NCBI RefSeq assembly: GCF_000764555.1
Contig: NZ_CP009574.1
Coordinates: 682,001 to 746,000 of the forward strand
Length of the DNA stretch: 64,000 nt
Reading direction: 5' to 3'
Origin: Candidatus Francisella endociliophora
Lineage (GTDB): Bacteria > Pseudomonadota > Gammaproteobacteria > Francisellales > Francisellaceae
The translations under genes and the position numbers were made by a program. The first letter of the stretch is position 1, and each line of letters begins with the position of its first letter. A model generated the notes under the pieces. It worked only from the letters and a program-made list of their open reading frames with translations. It had not been told where the DNA came from and did no database searches. Below, in pieces: positions 1-7,379 of the stretch.

Positions 1-35
1 TGTATCAATTGTATGTTTTATATAAGGAGAGATAT

Positions 36-230
36 ATGAAAGTAGGTAAATATGACACTAATGATGCAAAGCTTGAGCAGTTAGATAATGGCAAATGGTT
101 AGCCACTGATCTTGACGGCAAACAATGGGTTTGTGATCGCAAGCCTTTCAATAATGGATTGGGTACATGGTTTGTTAAATTGAAAATAAATGAGAACTAT
201 GAAGACGTTATGAGAATGGTTAAGGAGTGA
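36..230 (+). CDS. hypothetical protein, mobile-element small protein
   Basis: 64-residue protein that I do not recognise. The ATG at 36 follows a good ribosome site (AAGGAGAG about 6 bases upstream); an upstream in-frame TTG at 9 has none. The product is small, with Trp and Lys spread along it and no signal peptide or membrane segment. It is first in a run of closely spaced plus-strand genes that leads into a RecE/RecT pair, so it probably belongs to the early operon of a prophage-like element. Function unknown. Confidence 0.6.
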   Translation: MKVGKYDTNDAKLEQLDNGKWLATDLDGKQWVCDRKPFNNGLGTWFVKLKINENYEDVMRMVKE

Positions 231-233
231 GAT

Positions 234-701
234 ATGACAACAAAAACATTGATAAACGATGAATGTCACGATGTCACAGAATACTACAAAACTGTTGATC
301 TATCAGATGCCTATGCAGATGAGCTGGATAACCTAGAAGTATCAAGCATTAACAATGAAGAGATGAAAACTTTTCTATTTGAGTGTTTAGATGAAGAAGC
401 TGAACGTGTTTGGGATGTTATTAGATATCAGTATATGCCACATAGTAGTTATAACCATTATCAATTAATAGATTTCGACTCTGGTTATCTTGATGATAGC
501 TACGAAATAGAAATAAAACTTAGTGATGATATAAGTGTTATAGCAGATGTTAATGTTTTCTTTGACATTGATTATGACTTCTATGATCCAAGATATGATG
601 ATTGTGATTGTTATCACAAATATACAGCTAAATCTGTAGCTATAAATAAATTTCAAGTTACAAATACACAAATCAAAAACTTGCCTGCTTTAGTGGCTTA
701 G
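234..701 (+). CDS. hypothetical strongly acidic protein
   Basis: 155-residue protein that I cannot assign to a family. It starts three bases after the previous stop, and its ribosome site (AAGGAG) lies in the end of that gene. By eye it holds about 34 Asp/Glu against about 11 Lys/Arg, so it is strongly negative, with a Tyr/Asp-rich stretch near residues 110-125. No signal peptide or membrane segment is visible. Acidic early phage proteins are sometimes DNA mimics that block restriction enzymes, but no family motif supports that here; it is only a possibility. Confidence 0.6.
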   Translation: MTTKTLINDECHDVTEYYKTVDLSDAYADELDNLEVSSINNEEMKTFLFECLDEEAERVWDVIRYQYMPHSSYNHYQLIDFDSGYLDDSYEIEIKLSDDISVIADVNVFFDIDYDFYDPRYDDCDCYHKYTAKSVAINKFQVTNTQIKNLPALVA

Positions 702-710
702 GAGTAGAAA

Positions 711-932
711 ATGAAAAATAATTTTTTTAATAATAACGGAGTTTTGATCGTAGCATCATCTATAAATGATGCATTGGAGCAAGCAATGCCAAGAATAAGA
801 CCTAGAAGTCAATGTTTTTATAGAAAAAACATTGCAGAAGAGTTAAGCAAATATGGGGAAACTTTAGTCGATGTTCATGCTGGATGCGGAATTCATTTTA
901 AAATAATTTTAGATGAGGTTAAAGATGCTTAA
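711..932 (+). CDS. hypothetical protein, mobile-element small protein
   Basis: 73-residue protein, not recognised. The ATG at 711 follows GGAG with normal spacing and lies nine bases after the previous gene. The middle is basic (several Arg around residues 27-40), and the end is mixed. The next small gene overlaps its last codons, which suggests translational coupling within the element's early operon. Confidence 0.55.
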   Translation: MKNNFFNNNGVLIVASSINDALEQAMPRIRPRSQCFYRKNIAEELSKYGETLVDVHAGCGIHFKIILDEVKDA

Positions 933-1071
933 AAAACTAATTCAAAGATTGAAGACAAAGAAGTTTATAACGATTGAGAGTCACTCAATCATATTAACAA
1001 CAGATTTGCTTATTAAAGAGCATTACTCAAGAGAAAAGAAAAGCAAAAATATTAAGATTAGACCAGTTTAG
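925..1071 (+). CDS. hypothetical 48-residue basic protein
   Basis: Short open frame overlapping the end of the previous gene by eight bases. ATG at 925 is preceded by GAGG within that gene, and the stop is at 1069-1071. The product is very basic (about 14 Lys/Arg of 48) with no hydrophobic segment. It fills what would otherwise be a 150-base hole in a tightly packed operon, the main reason for calling it. A GGAGG site for the next gene starts at its stop codon. No family recognised. Confidence 0.45.
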   Translation: MLKKLIQRLKTKKFITIESHSIILTTDLLIKEHYSREKKSKNIKIRPV

Positions 1072-1080
1072 GAGGTCGTT

Positions 1081-1872
1081 ATGGATTATTACGATCATGA
1101 AGCTATGAGCCGTAGCAAGCTTGTAGATTTGGATAAACTTACACCTTATGAATGGTATTTAAAATATTTAGCTAATGCTCTAGAAAGCAAAAGCACTAAA
1201 GCATTATATTTTGGATCAGCTTTTCATTGTGCGATATTAGAGCCACATTTATACAATGATTTATATTGTTATAACCCTTACGACATGAGAACTAAACAAG
1301 GTAAGGAATTTGCAGAAAAAAATATTAATAAAACCATATTAAGTAAAGCAGATAATGACTTGCTTAACAATATGCTTTTCAGCTTATCAAACCACCCTGC
1401 CCACAAGATAATAAAGTCTTGTGATCTTAAAGAAAAGGAATTTTATTTTGATTTAGAGGGTGTTGAGTTTAAAGCAAAGTTAGATGCTATCAATACTAGT
1501 AAAAAAATTATATTTGATGTCAAGACTTGTAGAGAAGCTTTTATTAGTCCTAAGCAATTTGCTAGCGAAATGATTAATTATCACAATGCTGAGCAAGTAT
1601 TTATATATAGCGAAGCTTATCGCCAGAAATACGGTACTAATCCAAAGTTTTATTTTATTTGTATAGAGAAGAAAGAACCTTATCAAGTGCAGATATGGGA
1701 TGCTTCTTGTTTATATGAATATGGATATAAAAAGACTTTAGAGTTAATAAATAAATACAAACAACTAAAAGAAAAATACGGTGATGATGCTTGGATAGAT
1801 AACGAAATTCTAGTAGCTGAATTGCCTTATTATGCTGAGAAATATTTAATGGAAGGAGAAAGTCATGAGTAA
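1081..1872 (+). CDS. RecE-like PD-(D/E)XK exonuclease
   Basis: 263-residue protein resembling the nuclease domain of exodeoxyribonuclease VIII (RecE) and related phage exonucleases. Visible signs are a G-x-A-x-H segment at 45-49 followed by LEP (53-55), and the PD-(D/E)XK core Lys-Leu-Asp at 133-135 with Asp-Val-Lys-Thr at 146-149. It has only the nuclease domain, much shorter than E. coli RecE. It should resect double-stranded DNA 5' to 3' and pass the single strand to the annealing protein encoded next, whose start overlaps its end by eight bases. ATG 1081 has a strong GGAGG site. Confidence 0.8.
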   Translation: MDYYDHEAMSRSKLVDLDKLTPYEWYLKYLANALESKSTKALYFGSAFHCAILEPHLYNDLYCYNPYDMRTKQGKEFAEKNINKTILSKADNDLLNNMLFSLSNHPAHKIIKSCDLKEKEFYFDLEGVEFKAKLDAINTSKKIIFDVKTCREAFISPKQFASEMINYHNAEQVFIYSEAYRQKYGTNPKFYFICIEKKEPYQVQIWDASCLYEYGYKKTLELINKYKQLKEKYGDDAWIDNEILVAELPYYAEKYLMEGESHE

Positions 1873-2650
1873 TTTAGTAGTAGCAAAACAGTGCTTAGCA
1901 TCTGCTGAAAAAAGTTTTATTGGTATTTCTGGTGATGAAAAAAAGTATAAAAGAGAGTGTAATTTTGCTGTTCAATCATTACAAGCTAATAGCTACATGC
2001 TACAACAAGCAAATGCTAATCCTAATAGCTTAAGAAATGCAATTATAAACCTTGCCAGCATGGGCTTAACTCTTAACCCAGCTGAGAAAAAAGCTTACCT
2101 TGTTCCTTACGGCGGTAAAAATCCAAGAGTAGATTTGCAAATTAGCTACATGGGATTAATTGATTTAGCTATATCTGATGGTGCTATTATGTGGGCTCAA
2201 GCTAAAGTTGTAAGACAAAATGACTTGTTCAATATTACTGGAGTTGATACCCCACCAGAGCATAAATATAACCCTTTTGATAGTGAACAAACAAGAGGTG
2301 ATGTTATCGGAGTATATTGTGTAGCCAAATTTCCCAATAGCGATTATATAACTGAAATAATGAGTATTACAGATATAAATTCAATCAAATCAAGGTCAAG
2401 TGGAGTCAAGTCTGGAAATACCACTCCATGGGACACAGATTTTGATGAAATGGCAAAGAAAACAGTTATTAAAAGAGCTAGCAAATACTGGAAAGGTTCA
2501 AGCAAATTATCTAAAGCTATAGATTTTCTTAACAACGAAAATAACGAAGGTATTAATTTCAATAAGCAAGAAGAAAAGCCAAAACAAAATATTAATGACT
2601 TAATGAACGATGATGTAGTAGATATAGACAGCGAGGTTGGTGATGAGTAA
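1865..2650 (+). CDS. recT: RecT-family single-strand annealing protein
   Basis: 261-residue RecT-family recombinase. The family core is clear: an N-S-L-R-N-A segment near 52-58, then G-L-x-L-N-P near 70, a Tyr-Leu-Val-Pro-Tyr-Gly segment near 79-84 and the Q-I-S-Y-x-G-L motif near 92-98. The acidic, low-complexity tail after about residue 225 is usual for the family. RecT coats single-stranded DNA and promotes annealing and strand invasion. Its overlap with the RecE-like nuclease gene makes a classic phage RecET module, used for replication or circularisation of the element. Confidence 0.88.
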   Translation: MSNLVVAKQCLASAEKSFIGISGDEKKYKRECNFAVQSLQANSYMLQQANANPNSLRNAIINLASMGLTLNPAEKKAYLVPYGGKNPRVDLQISYMGLIDLAISDGAIMWAQAKVVRQNDLFNITGVDTPPEHKYNPFDSEQTRGDVIGVYCVAKFPNSDYITEIMSITDINSIKSRSSGVKSGNTTPWDTDFDEMAKKTVIKRASKYWKGSSKLSKAIDFLNNENNEGINFNKQEEKPKQNINDLMNDDVVDIDSEVGDE

Positions 2651-2876
2651 AAAAATAATTAATGAAATAGCAGAGCAAGTTAAAAACGAAGCAATAAAAC
2701 TTGATGGATGTGATGCAACAACTGCAGTTTTAGCAGTTGTAAGAGCGATGTGCTTTGCTTCTGTAGTATCAAATTCTCTTGGCAAAAACTTCAAAGAAGA
2801 CAAAGTTAGTAAACTTTGTGATGAGGTTTTAAATTGTATATATGATGAGGTAGGTGATGAAAACATTCAAAGTTGA
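2643..2876 (+). CDS. hypothetical protein, RecET operon
   Basis: 77-residue protein, not recognised. The ATG at 2643 overlaps the recT end and uses GAGG within it; TTG and GTG codons just upstream in the same frame are less likely starts. It looks helical and soluble, with Cys residues in the middle and no signal peptide. The tight overlap with recT suggests co-expression; it may be an accessory factor of the recombination module, but nothing in the sequence says so. Confidence 0.6.
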   Translation: MSKKIINEIAEQVKNEAIKLDGCDATTAVLAVVRAMCFASVVSNSLGKNFKEDKVSKLCDEVLNCIYDEVGDENIQS

Positions 2877-2928
2877 AGTTGAAAAGACTTACACAAAATG
2901 GATTAAAGAAAGTGAATATTACAAATAA
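2857..2928 (+). CDS. possible 23-residue peptide or remnant
   Basis: A very short frame opens at ATG 2857 with GAGG and GGTG just upstream and ends at 2926-2928. It overlaps the previous gene and precedes the lipoprotein start at 2945. Its Lys/Val/Glu/Thr pattern recalls the first strand of small phage proteins, so it may be a truncated remnant rather than an independent gene. Weak support: context and ribosome site only. Confidence 0.3.
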   Translation: MKTFKVEVEKTYTKWIKESEYYK

Positions 2929-2944
2929 AAACAAGGAATTGAAA

Positions 2945-3811
2945 ATGAAAAAAATACTATTAACTTTATCAGTTGTAACTTTAATAACATCTTGTACGCA
3001 AGTAGATACTGGAACAACAGCAGTTAAAAAATCATGGGGAGATGTTGGAGATACAACATATACTAGTGAAGTGGTAGGATATAACCCTTTGACTACAGAT
3101 GTACTGAAATATAATACTAAAGATCAAAGTATGTTATTCCCCAACGCCCCTATACAGACCCAAGACCAATTAACCGCACATGTAGATATGAGAATACAAT
3201 ATAGAGTTGTACCTGAAAAAGTTCCTTACATAGCTTCTAATATTGGAAGTGAAGAACAGTTAGTAGCTAGCAAGCTAAAACCTAACTTTTACTCTATGCT
3301 TAGAGAGACTACAAAGTCACTAAAGAGTGTTGATATGCTATTTAATAGCAAGGTTCAATCACAGATACAAAGTGAGTTAACTAATCACTTAAACACCAAG
3401 CTTATGAAGTTTGGTATTGAAGTTCAGCAAGTAATGATTTCATCAGATATTAAGCTACCGAAATTTATACAAGATGCCATTAAAAATAAGAAAGAGAGAG
3501 AGCAACAAGTATTAACACAACAAGCTGAGCTTGATAGAAAGAAGATAGAAGCCCAGCAAACAGTTGTAGAAGCTCAAGCTAAACTAGAAGCTACTAAGCA
3601 AGATGCACTATCTGTTAAACAAATGGCTGATGCTAACTCATACAAGATAGAAAAAGAATCTATAGCACTTAGCAAAGCTGGCGACAACTATGTAAGACTA
3701 CAGGCTGTTGAAGCTCTTAAGGGCATGGCTAAAGATCCATCGGCTAAATTCTACAGTCTTGGAGATGTTAATAATGGTCTCCTGCCAATCCTTAACATGG
3801 ATAAAAAATAG
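2945..3811 (+). CDS. SPFH/band-7 domain lipoprotein
   Basis: 288-residue predicted lipoprotein. The ATG at 2945 follows AAGGA; a longer frame upstream has no signal sequence. Residues 1-16 form a lipoprotein signal peptide and Cys17 sits in a Leu-Ile-Thr-Ser-Cys lipobox. The body (about 40-175) fits an SPFH/prohibitin fold, followed by an Ala/Glu/Lys/Gln-rich coiled coil (about 180-235) typical of band-7 proteins. SPFH proteins form membrane-bound oligomers that influence proteases or membrane organisation. It lies inside an integrated element, so it may alter the host envelope or protect the element; that is inference. A chromosomal origin is also possible. Confidence 0.7.
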   Translation: MKKILLTLSVVTLITSCTQVDTGTTAVKKSWGDVGDTTYTSEVVGYNPLTTDVLKYNTKDQSMLFPNAPIQTQDQLTAHVDMRIQYRVVPEKVPYIASNIGSEEQLVASKLKPNFYSMLRETTKSLKSVDMLFNSKVQSQIQSELTNHLNTKLMKFGIEVQQVMISSDIKLPKFIQDAIKNKKEREQQVLTQQAELDRKKIEAQQTVVEAQAKLEATKQDALSVKQMADANSYKIEKESIALSKAGDNYVRLQAVEALKGMAKDPSAKFYSLGDVNNGLLPILNMDKK

Positions 3812-3819
3812 GTGCTGAT

Positions 3820-4029
3820 ATGGTTTTAAGAATTATATTTATAGTTATTGTCAATATTATGTTCTTGGTTGGTTTAATTCTTATTGCTAAAAACTCTAAA
3901 TACATAACTAGGGGCGTAAGTGATATTTCAAGATTATTGATAAATAACTACAAAAGCATTATTGGCACTGCTCTGATTATAGCTATTGCTATATTGATAA
4001 ACTTTTTTATTTTAACCGTTTTAAACTAA
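3820..4029 (+). CDS. small two-helix membrane protein
   Basis: 69-residue protein with two hydrophobic helices (about 2-24 and 46-68) joined by a polar, basic loop. It starts nine bases after the SPFH lipoprotein gene, with a modest AGG ribosome site, so the two are probably co-transcribed. It could be a membrane partner of the lipoprotein or a holin-like phage protein; neither can be decided from the sequence. Confidence 0.55.
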   Translation: MVLRIIFIVIVNIMFLVGLILIAKNSKYITRGVSDISRLLINNYKSIIGTALIIAIAILINFFILTVLN

Positions 4030-4038
4030 GGTTCTAAT

Positions 4039-4188
4039 ATGGGTAGAGCAACTGAGATTATTCACTTAGTACGCACTGGAGATACTAAGAAGGAGCTATA
4101 TAGCTATATTGACCCAGTCAAAGCTAAGAAACAGATTAAAGAGGATAAGAAGAATGATAATAAAAATGTCAAATATTCAGATTTATAG
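4039..4188 (+). CDS. hypothetical 49-residue basic protein
   Basis: Short open frame from ATG 4039 to the stop at 4186-4188, ten bases after the previous gene. The product is hydrophilic, Lys-rich in its second half and without membrane segments. The following membrane-protein gene starts inside its last 35 bases in another frame, the overlapping arrangement seen throughout this element. No family recognised. Called on context and coding continuity. Confidence 0.45.
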   Translation: MGRATEIIHLVRTGDTKKELYSYIDPVKAKKQIKEDKKNDNKNVKYSDL

Positions 4189-4471
4189 ATTAAGTCTATT
4201 ATTAATACTGTCCATGGTTTCACTTTATATATCGCCAGTAATACTTTTTTTACTATTGTTCATAGGATTTATGGCAACTAGTGCATTTGGTGTTTTTACG
4301 GTTATATCAATAATATTTATCCCAATTAAGCTTTTACATTGTTTATTTGTGCCTAACAAAGATAGCTACAAAGAACTTATTGATGTCTTATGTATTTTTA
4401 TATTCAGTACGTTTGGGACTTTTATGGTTTTATATTTTTATATTAGGGACGGTAAATTTGACGGAGGTTAA
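4154..4471 (+). CDS. small multi-helix membrane protein
   Basis: 105-residue hydrophobic protein with about three transmembrane helices (roughly 10-28, 29-57 and 80-98). The ATG at 4154 has GAGG about nine bases upstream; a longer frame from a TTG at 4109 lacks a site. It overlaps the end of the preceding small gene. No family recognised. As one of two small membrane proteins in this element it could be a holin-like or superinfection-exclusion protein, but there is no motif to support either. Confidence 0.5.
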   Translation: MIIKMSNIQIYRLSLLLILSMVSLYISPVILFLLLFIGFMATSAFGVFTVISIIFIPIKLLHCLFVPNKDSYKELIDVLCIFIFSTFGTFMVLYFYIRDGKFDGG

Positions 4472-4474
4472 GTA

Positions 4475-4789
4475 ATGGAGTTAAATAAAGATTTTTTGAG
4501 TGAGATTATTGGTACATAAATATTATCAATAGAAACATCTTATGAAGGTTTTAAAATTAAAACTATCAAACACGTGATTTTTATATCAGAATCCAGTCTT
4601 GTTAAAAAAATTAAGGAGTGGCTTGTAACTCAAAATAGTTGGTGGGAATGTGGTTATTTTGACCATAAACTCGGTAATTATTATTGTCGTATTCTTTATA
4701 TTGATGAAATTTTCATTGCGACAACCGAATTTCAAGCAGTGTATAAAGCTGGAGAGCATATTTGGGGGAAAGATAATGAACGTAAGTGA
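4475..4789 (+). pseudogene. small gene interrupted by an in-frame stop
   Basis: A frame opens at ATG 4475 behind a strong GGAGG site, runs 14 codons, meets TAA at 4517-4519, then stays open in the same frame to TGA at 4787-4789. The part after the stop has no good start; only GTG 4574 without a ribosome site is available. This looks like one gene of about 104 codons broken by a nonsense change. The surviving body is Trp/Tyr-rich, soluble and unrecognised. The next gene's start overlaps its last codons. Confidence 0.6.
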
Positions 4790-5423
4790 AGAAATAAAAA
4801 ATGAGATATTGTTGGAAGTTTACAATATTTTAAAAGATGAATTTTCTAATATAAATAAATTTAAATACATTACTATAGATTGTAGTGGTGAGGTTTGTAT
4901 TTGGTCTGAAATACCAACAACAAATAAAGACTCGGTTTGGTATCGGTCAAATGATATAACCGAATGGGAATATGTAAGAAATTGTCTTCGATTAACAAAA
5001 CTACTCCTAGAAATATCAACCGACTGGGAAGAGCTATGTTTTGAATTGCCTAATCCTAAGAAAGAATGGGAGAGTGATGTCAGAGACATACATATAGAGC
5101 ATCTTGATAGCAACACTCCTGTAGTTAGGACTGTTTTTATAGATGGTGTAAATGTATATGAATCACTTAAAAAACTACAAGCTCAGCAAGAAATCTACGA
5201 CATCATTGCTAAGTGTCAGCATGAGTTAGAGCCTGATTGGGATAGAGAAGAAAAGTATTTTCTAGCATTAGATTCACGTTATAACGAATGTTATTTTTAT
5301 ATTGATTCTTATGCAGGATATTTAGTAATTGATTCAAGACTGTGCATGAGTTTAGAAGTAGCTCATCACATAAGTGGAAACGAACTAATAACAAAAGAAC
5401 TCTGGCTAGAAGCTTTTAGTTAG
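4776..5423 (+). CDS. hypothetical protein, mobile element
   Basis: 215-residue soluble protein, rich in acidic and aromatic residues, not recognised. ATG 4776 lies about eight bases after a GGGGGA ribosome site and overlaps the end of the broken gene before it; a longer frame upstream shows no site. The C-terminal 50 residues (Tyr-rich, alternating hydrophobic) resemble the ends of small phage proteins of unknown role. It is the last gene before a 113-base gap that precedes the excisionase-like gene. Confidence 0.6.
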   Translation: MNVSEEIKNEILLEVYNILKDEFSNINKFKYITIDCSGEVCIWSEIPTTNKDSVWYRSNDITEWEYVRNCLRLTKLLLEISTDWEELCFELPNPKKEWESDVRDIHIEHLDSNTPVVRTVFIDGVNVYESLKKLQAQQEIYDIIAKCQHELEPDWDREEKYFLALDSRYNECYFYIDSYAGYLVIDSRLCMSLEVAHHISGNELITKELWLEAFS

Positions 5424-5479
5424 TCAAACAAATAAACCACAATTAAAAGCCTTTAAGTACAAAGGTTTCATATATCTTA

Positions 5480-5495
5480 ACGACACTGATGTCGT
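5480..5495. promoter_or_regulatory. perfect inverted repeat upstream of the HTH gene
   Basis: ACGACA and TGTCGT flank a four-base centre, about 40 bases before the AlpA-like gene. It lies in the only sizeable non-coding gap of the element and could be the operator of that protein or of another regulator. The arms are short, so chance is possible. Confidence 0.35.
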
Positions 5496-5536
5496 CAACA
5501 AATCAAACAATTTTATATTAAGTAAGGAGAAATGAT

Positions 5537-5737
5537 ATGAGTAATATACTTATACGAGCAAAAAACATACATCTAGCTTTAGATGTTGGTAAAGACAAGG
5601 TTTATGAATGGAGAAAAAAATATAAAGAACACTTTCCAAAGCCTTGCATAAATGAGACAAAGCTTATTCTTTATAGAAGATCTGACATTGAAGAATTTGC
5701 TGATAAACTTCCTCAACTTATTAATTCATCTAAATAA
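5537..5737 (+). CDS. AlpA/excisionase-like HTH protein
   Basis: 66-residue protein with a likely winged helix-turn-helix: a helix near 7-15, a turn, then the recognition region with Tyr-Glu-Trp-Arg near 23-26, and a Tyr-Arg-Arg-Ser-Asp-Ile wing segment near 46-51. This pattern fits AlpA and excisionase-type regulators. It starts after AAGGAG, and its 3' end overlaps the integrase gene tail to tail by 25 bases. Such proteins bend the attachment site or control integrase expression, which fits its place. It could be purely a transcription regulator. Confidence 0.65.
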   Translation: MSNILIRAKNIHLALDVGKDKVYEWRKKYKEHFPKPCINETKLILYRRSDIEEFADKLPQLINSSK

Positions 5738-6897
5738 TCAGCCCATACTTGCAACATTTCTTCTCTTTCTTCTAAGTAGTCATACTTATTGTAAGTAGCC
5801 TTAACTTTATTTTTTTCCCTGTGAGCTAATACCATCTCAATAGCTTCACTTCTCCACTTATAATGTCTAGCCATTTCATATAATGATGTTGATATTATAT
5901 GCCTAAAGCCGTGAGCTGTCTGCTTAGGCTTATCACCCTTTCCATCATATCCTAAAATCTTTTGTAAATTAGAGTTTAAATGATTTCTAGGTCTATGTAC
6001 CTTTGAATTATGAGAGCTAACAAAAATGTATTTATCGTGCATCTTCATATATTCTAATCTAGCTATGCACTCTTTTGCTTGCCTAGATAGTGGCACTATA
6101 TGTTCATATCGCATTTTCATTCTTTCAGGTTTTATCCTAATGCAGCTTTCTTCTATCTCTCCCCACTCCATAGCCAATAACTCTAAAGGTCTTAATCCTG
6201 TATAAATCAATAATTTAAAAGCTTCTCTAGTCTGTTGATTTTTATGATTAAAGCAATCACTTATTAGATTTTTAAATGCTTGCTTATCTTTAACAGGATC
6301 TATAAAGGCTAAGTTTTTTTCTTCTTTCTTTATTAGTGCTAGTGAAATATCTCTAACTGGATTATACAGGCACAACCCATGTGCTATCGCATATTTAAAT
6401 ACCATATTAAGATTAAATCTTAATCTATCTCTTTGACCTAGTGTGCCTTTTTTTTCTAACTTTTGTAATATTGATATTATTTCTAAAGGCTCTATTGTAT
6501 TTATATCTCTATTCCCTATAACTGGATAAGCATATAGCTCCAATCTTGATATTGATGATTTTATATATATATCTGTTAATCCTGATTGCCTACAGTTTTC
6601 AATAAATTTTTCTGCTACATATTTGAAGTTTTTACTCTCATCATTTTGTATCTTGGGATTGCGACCAGCTTTAATATCTTTTTTTATTCTAAATGATTCT
6701 TCTCTGGCTTCTTGTAATGACATTACTGGGTATTTTCCTAAGCTAACAACATTTCTCTTTTTATCTTTTGTATAGATATACAGAAATGACTTATTACCAT
6801 TTGGGTCTACTCGTATATATAGATTATTACCATCTCCTTGGGTATAATCTCTGCCTGTAGCCTTTAGTTTTTTTATTTTTAAATCTGATAGTTTCAT
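5713..6897 (-). CDS. P4-type tyrosine recombinase (integrase)
   Basis: 394-residue integrase from ATG 6897; a longer frame reaches a GTG at 6945, but family members begin as at 6897. The N-terminus (1-80) is the arm-binding DUF4102-like domain with Asp-Gly-Asn-Asn-Leu-Tyr, then a SAM-like core-binding region (about 90-190) and the catalytic domain. Catalytic residues are visible: Arg236 (Thr-Gly-Leu-Arg-Pro), His329-x-x-Arg332, His359 and Tyr369. It should integrate and excise the element whose genes lie to its left. The first genes past its 5' end look chromosomal, placing the junction at about 6,900-7,066. Confidence 0.92.
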   Translation of the reverse strand: MKLSDLKIKKLKATGRDYTQGDGNNLYIRVDPNGNKSFLYIYTKDKKRNVVSLGKYPVMSLQEAREESFRIKKDIKAGRNPKIQNDESKNFKYVAEKFIENCRQSGLTDIYIKSSISRLELYAYPVIGNRDINTIEPLEIISILQKLEKKGTLGQRDRLRFNLNMVFKYAIAHGLCLYNPVRDISLALIKKEEKNLAFIDPVKDKQAFKNLISDCFNHKNQQTREAFKLLIYTGLRPLELLAMEWGEIEESCIRIKPERMKMRYEHIVPLSRQAKECIARLEYMKMHDKYIFVSSHNSKVHRPRNHLNSNLQKILGYDGKGDKPKQTAHGFRHIISTSLYEMARHYKWRSEAIEMVLAHREKNKVKATYNKYDYLEEREEMLQVWADYLDELIS

Positions 6898-6948
6898 TGT
6901 GTGTAAGATTTCTTCTGTGTGAAGTTTGTGTGTAACATTAAACACTAT

Positions 6949-7030
6949 TTATACAGAATTATAAAGAATCATACAGAAATAAATAAATTGAAAGCTAGTA
7001 GTATAAAGAGTTATATAGATTTATATAGAA
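6949..7030. repeat. degenerate short repeats upstream of the integrase
   Basis: Four or five copies of a TTATAYAGAWT-like word occur here: starting near 6950, 6970, 7011 and 7021, with a weaker one at 7001. They lie between the integrase start and the first chromosomal gene. Tyrosine integrases bind short repeated arm sites near their attachment site, so this could be an arm array or part of the promoter. The region is very AT-rich, so chance similarity cannot be excluded. No tRNA gene is present. Confidence 0.35.
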
Positions 7031-7066
7031 TGATTGAAAGTTCCTGTATAGGTAAATAAATTTAGC

Positions 7067-7264
7067 TTAACGGTAACGGCTTTGACTTGCTATTGCAATT
7101 CTATCTTCCATTGCTTGCTGTCTTGATAATTGTACAGATTCACCAGCAACGGTAGACATATCAGTCATTTCACCTCTTGGACCTAAAGTAAATCCTGTGA
7201 CATTTGAATAAGCTATTGAACTAATTGAGCCCATAATAAATAGGCTGAGTAGTATCTTTTTCAT
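7067..7264 (-). CDS. small exported protein, hypothetical
   Basis: 65-residue protein with a clear signal peptide (basic start, hydrophobic 4-18, likely cut after the Ser-Ile-Ala-Tyr-Ser stretch near 20). The mature part of about 45 residues is Gln/Arg/Ser-rich and has no Cys. It is unrecognised. It probably marks the start of chromosomal sequence next to the integrated element, with its own promoter in the AT-rich 7265-7379 gap. Confidence 0.6.
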   Translation of the reverse strand: MKKILLSLFIMGSISSIAYSNVTGFTLGPRGEMTDMSTVAGESVQLSRQQAMEDRIAIASQSRYR

Positions 7265-7379
7265 TTTTTTAACTCTTATTTATTCTTACAATTGTAATTT
7301 TACATTAAAAAATAGATTATAAAAATATATTGTTCTTATGTGTTTTATAAACTTTATTGATAAAACTAAAAGAGGTAAT

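Noticed and set aside
9-35. N-terminal extension of the first gene from TTG at 9
   Set aside because: The ATG at 36 has a strong AAGGAG site at normal spacing, while the TTG lacks one.
465-671. Minus-strand open frame inside the acidic-protein gene
   Set aside because: It is fully opposite a better supported gene, has no ribosome site and an AT-driven Ile/Tyr composition.
6946-7066. tRNA gene as integration target
   Set aside because: No cloverleaf, anticodon arm or CCA end can be made out beside the integrase.
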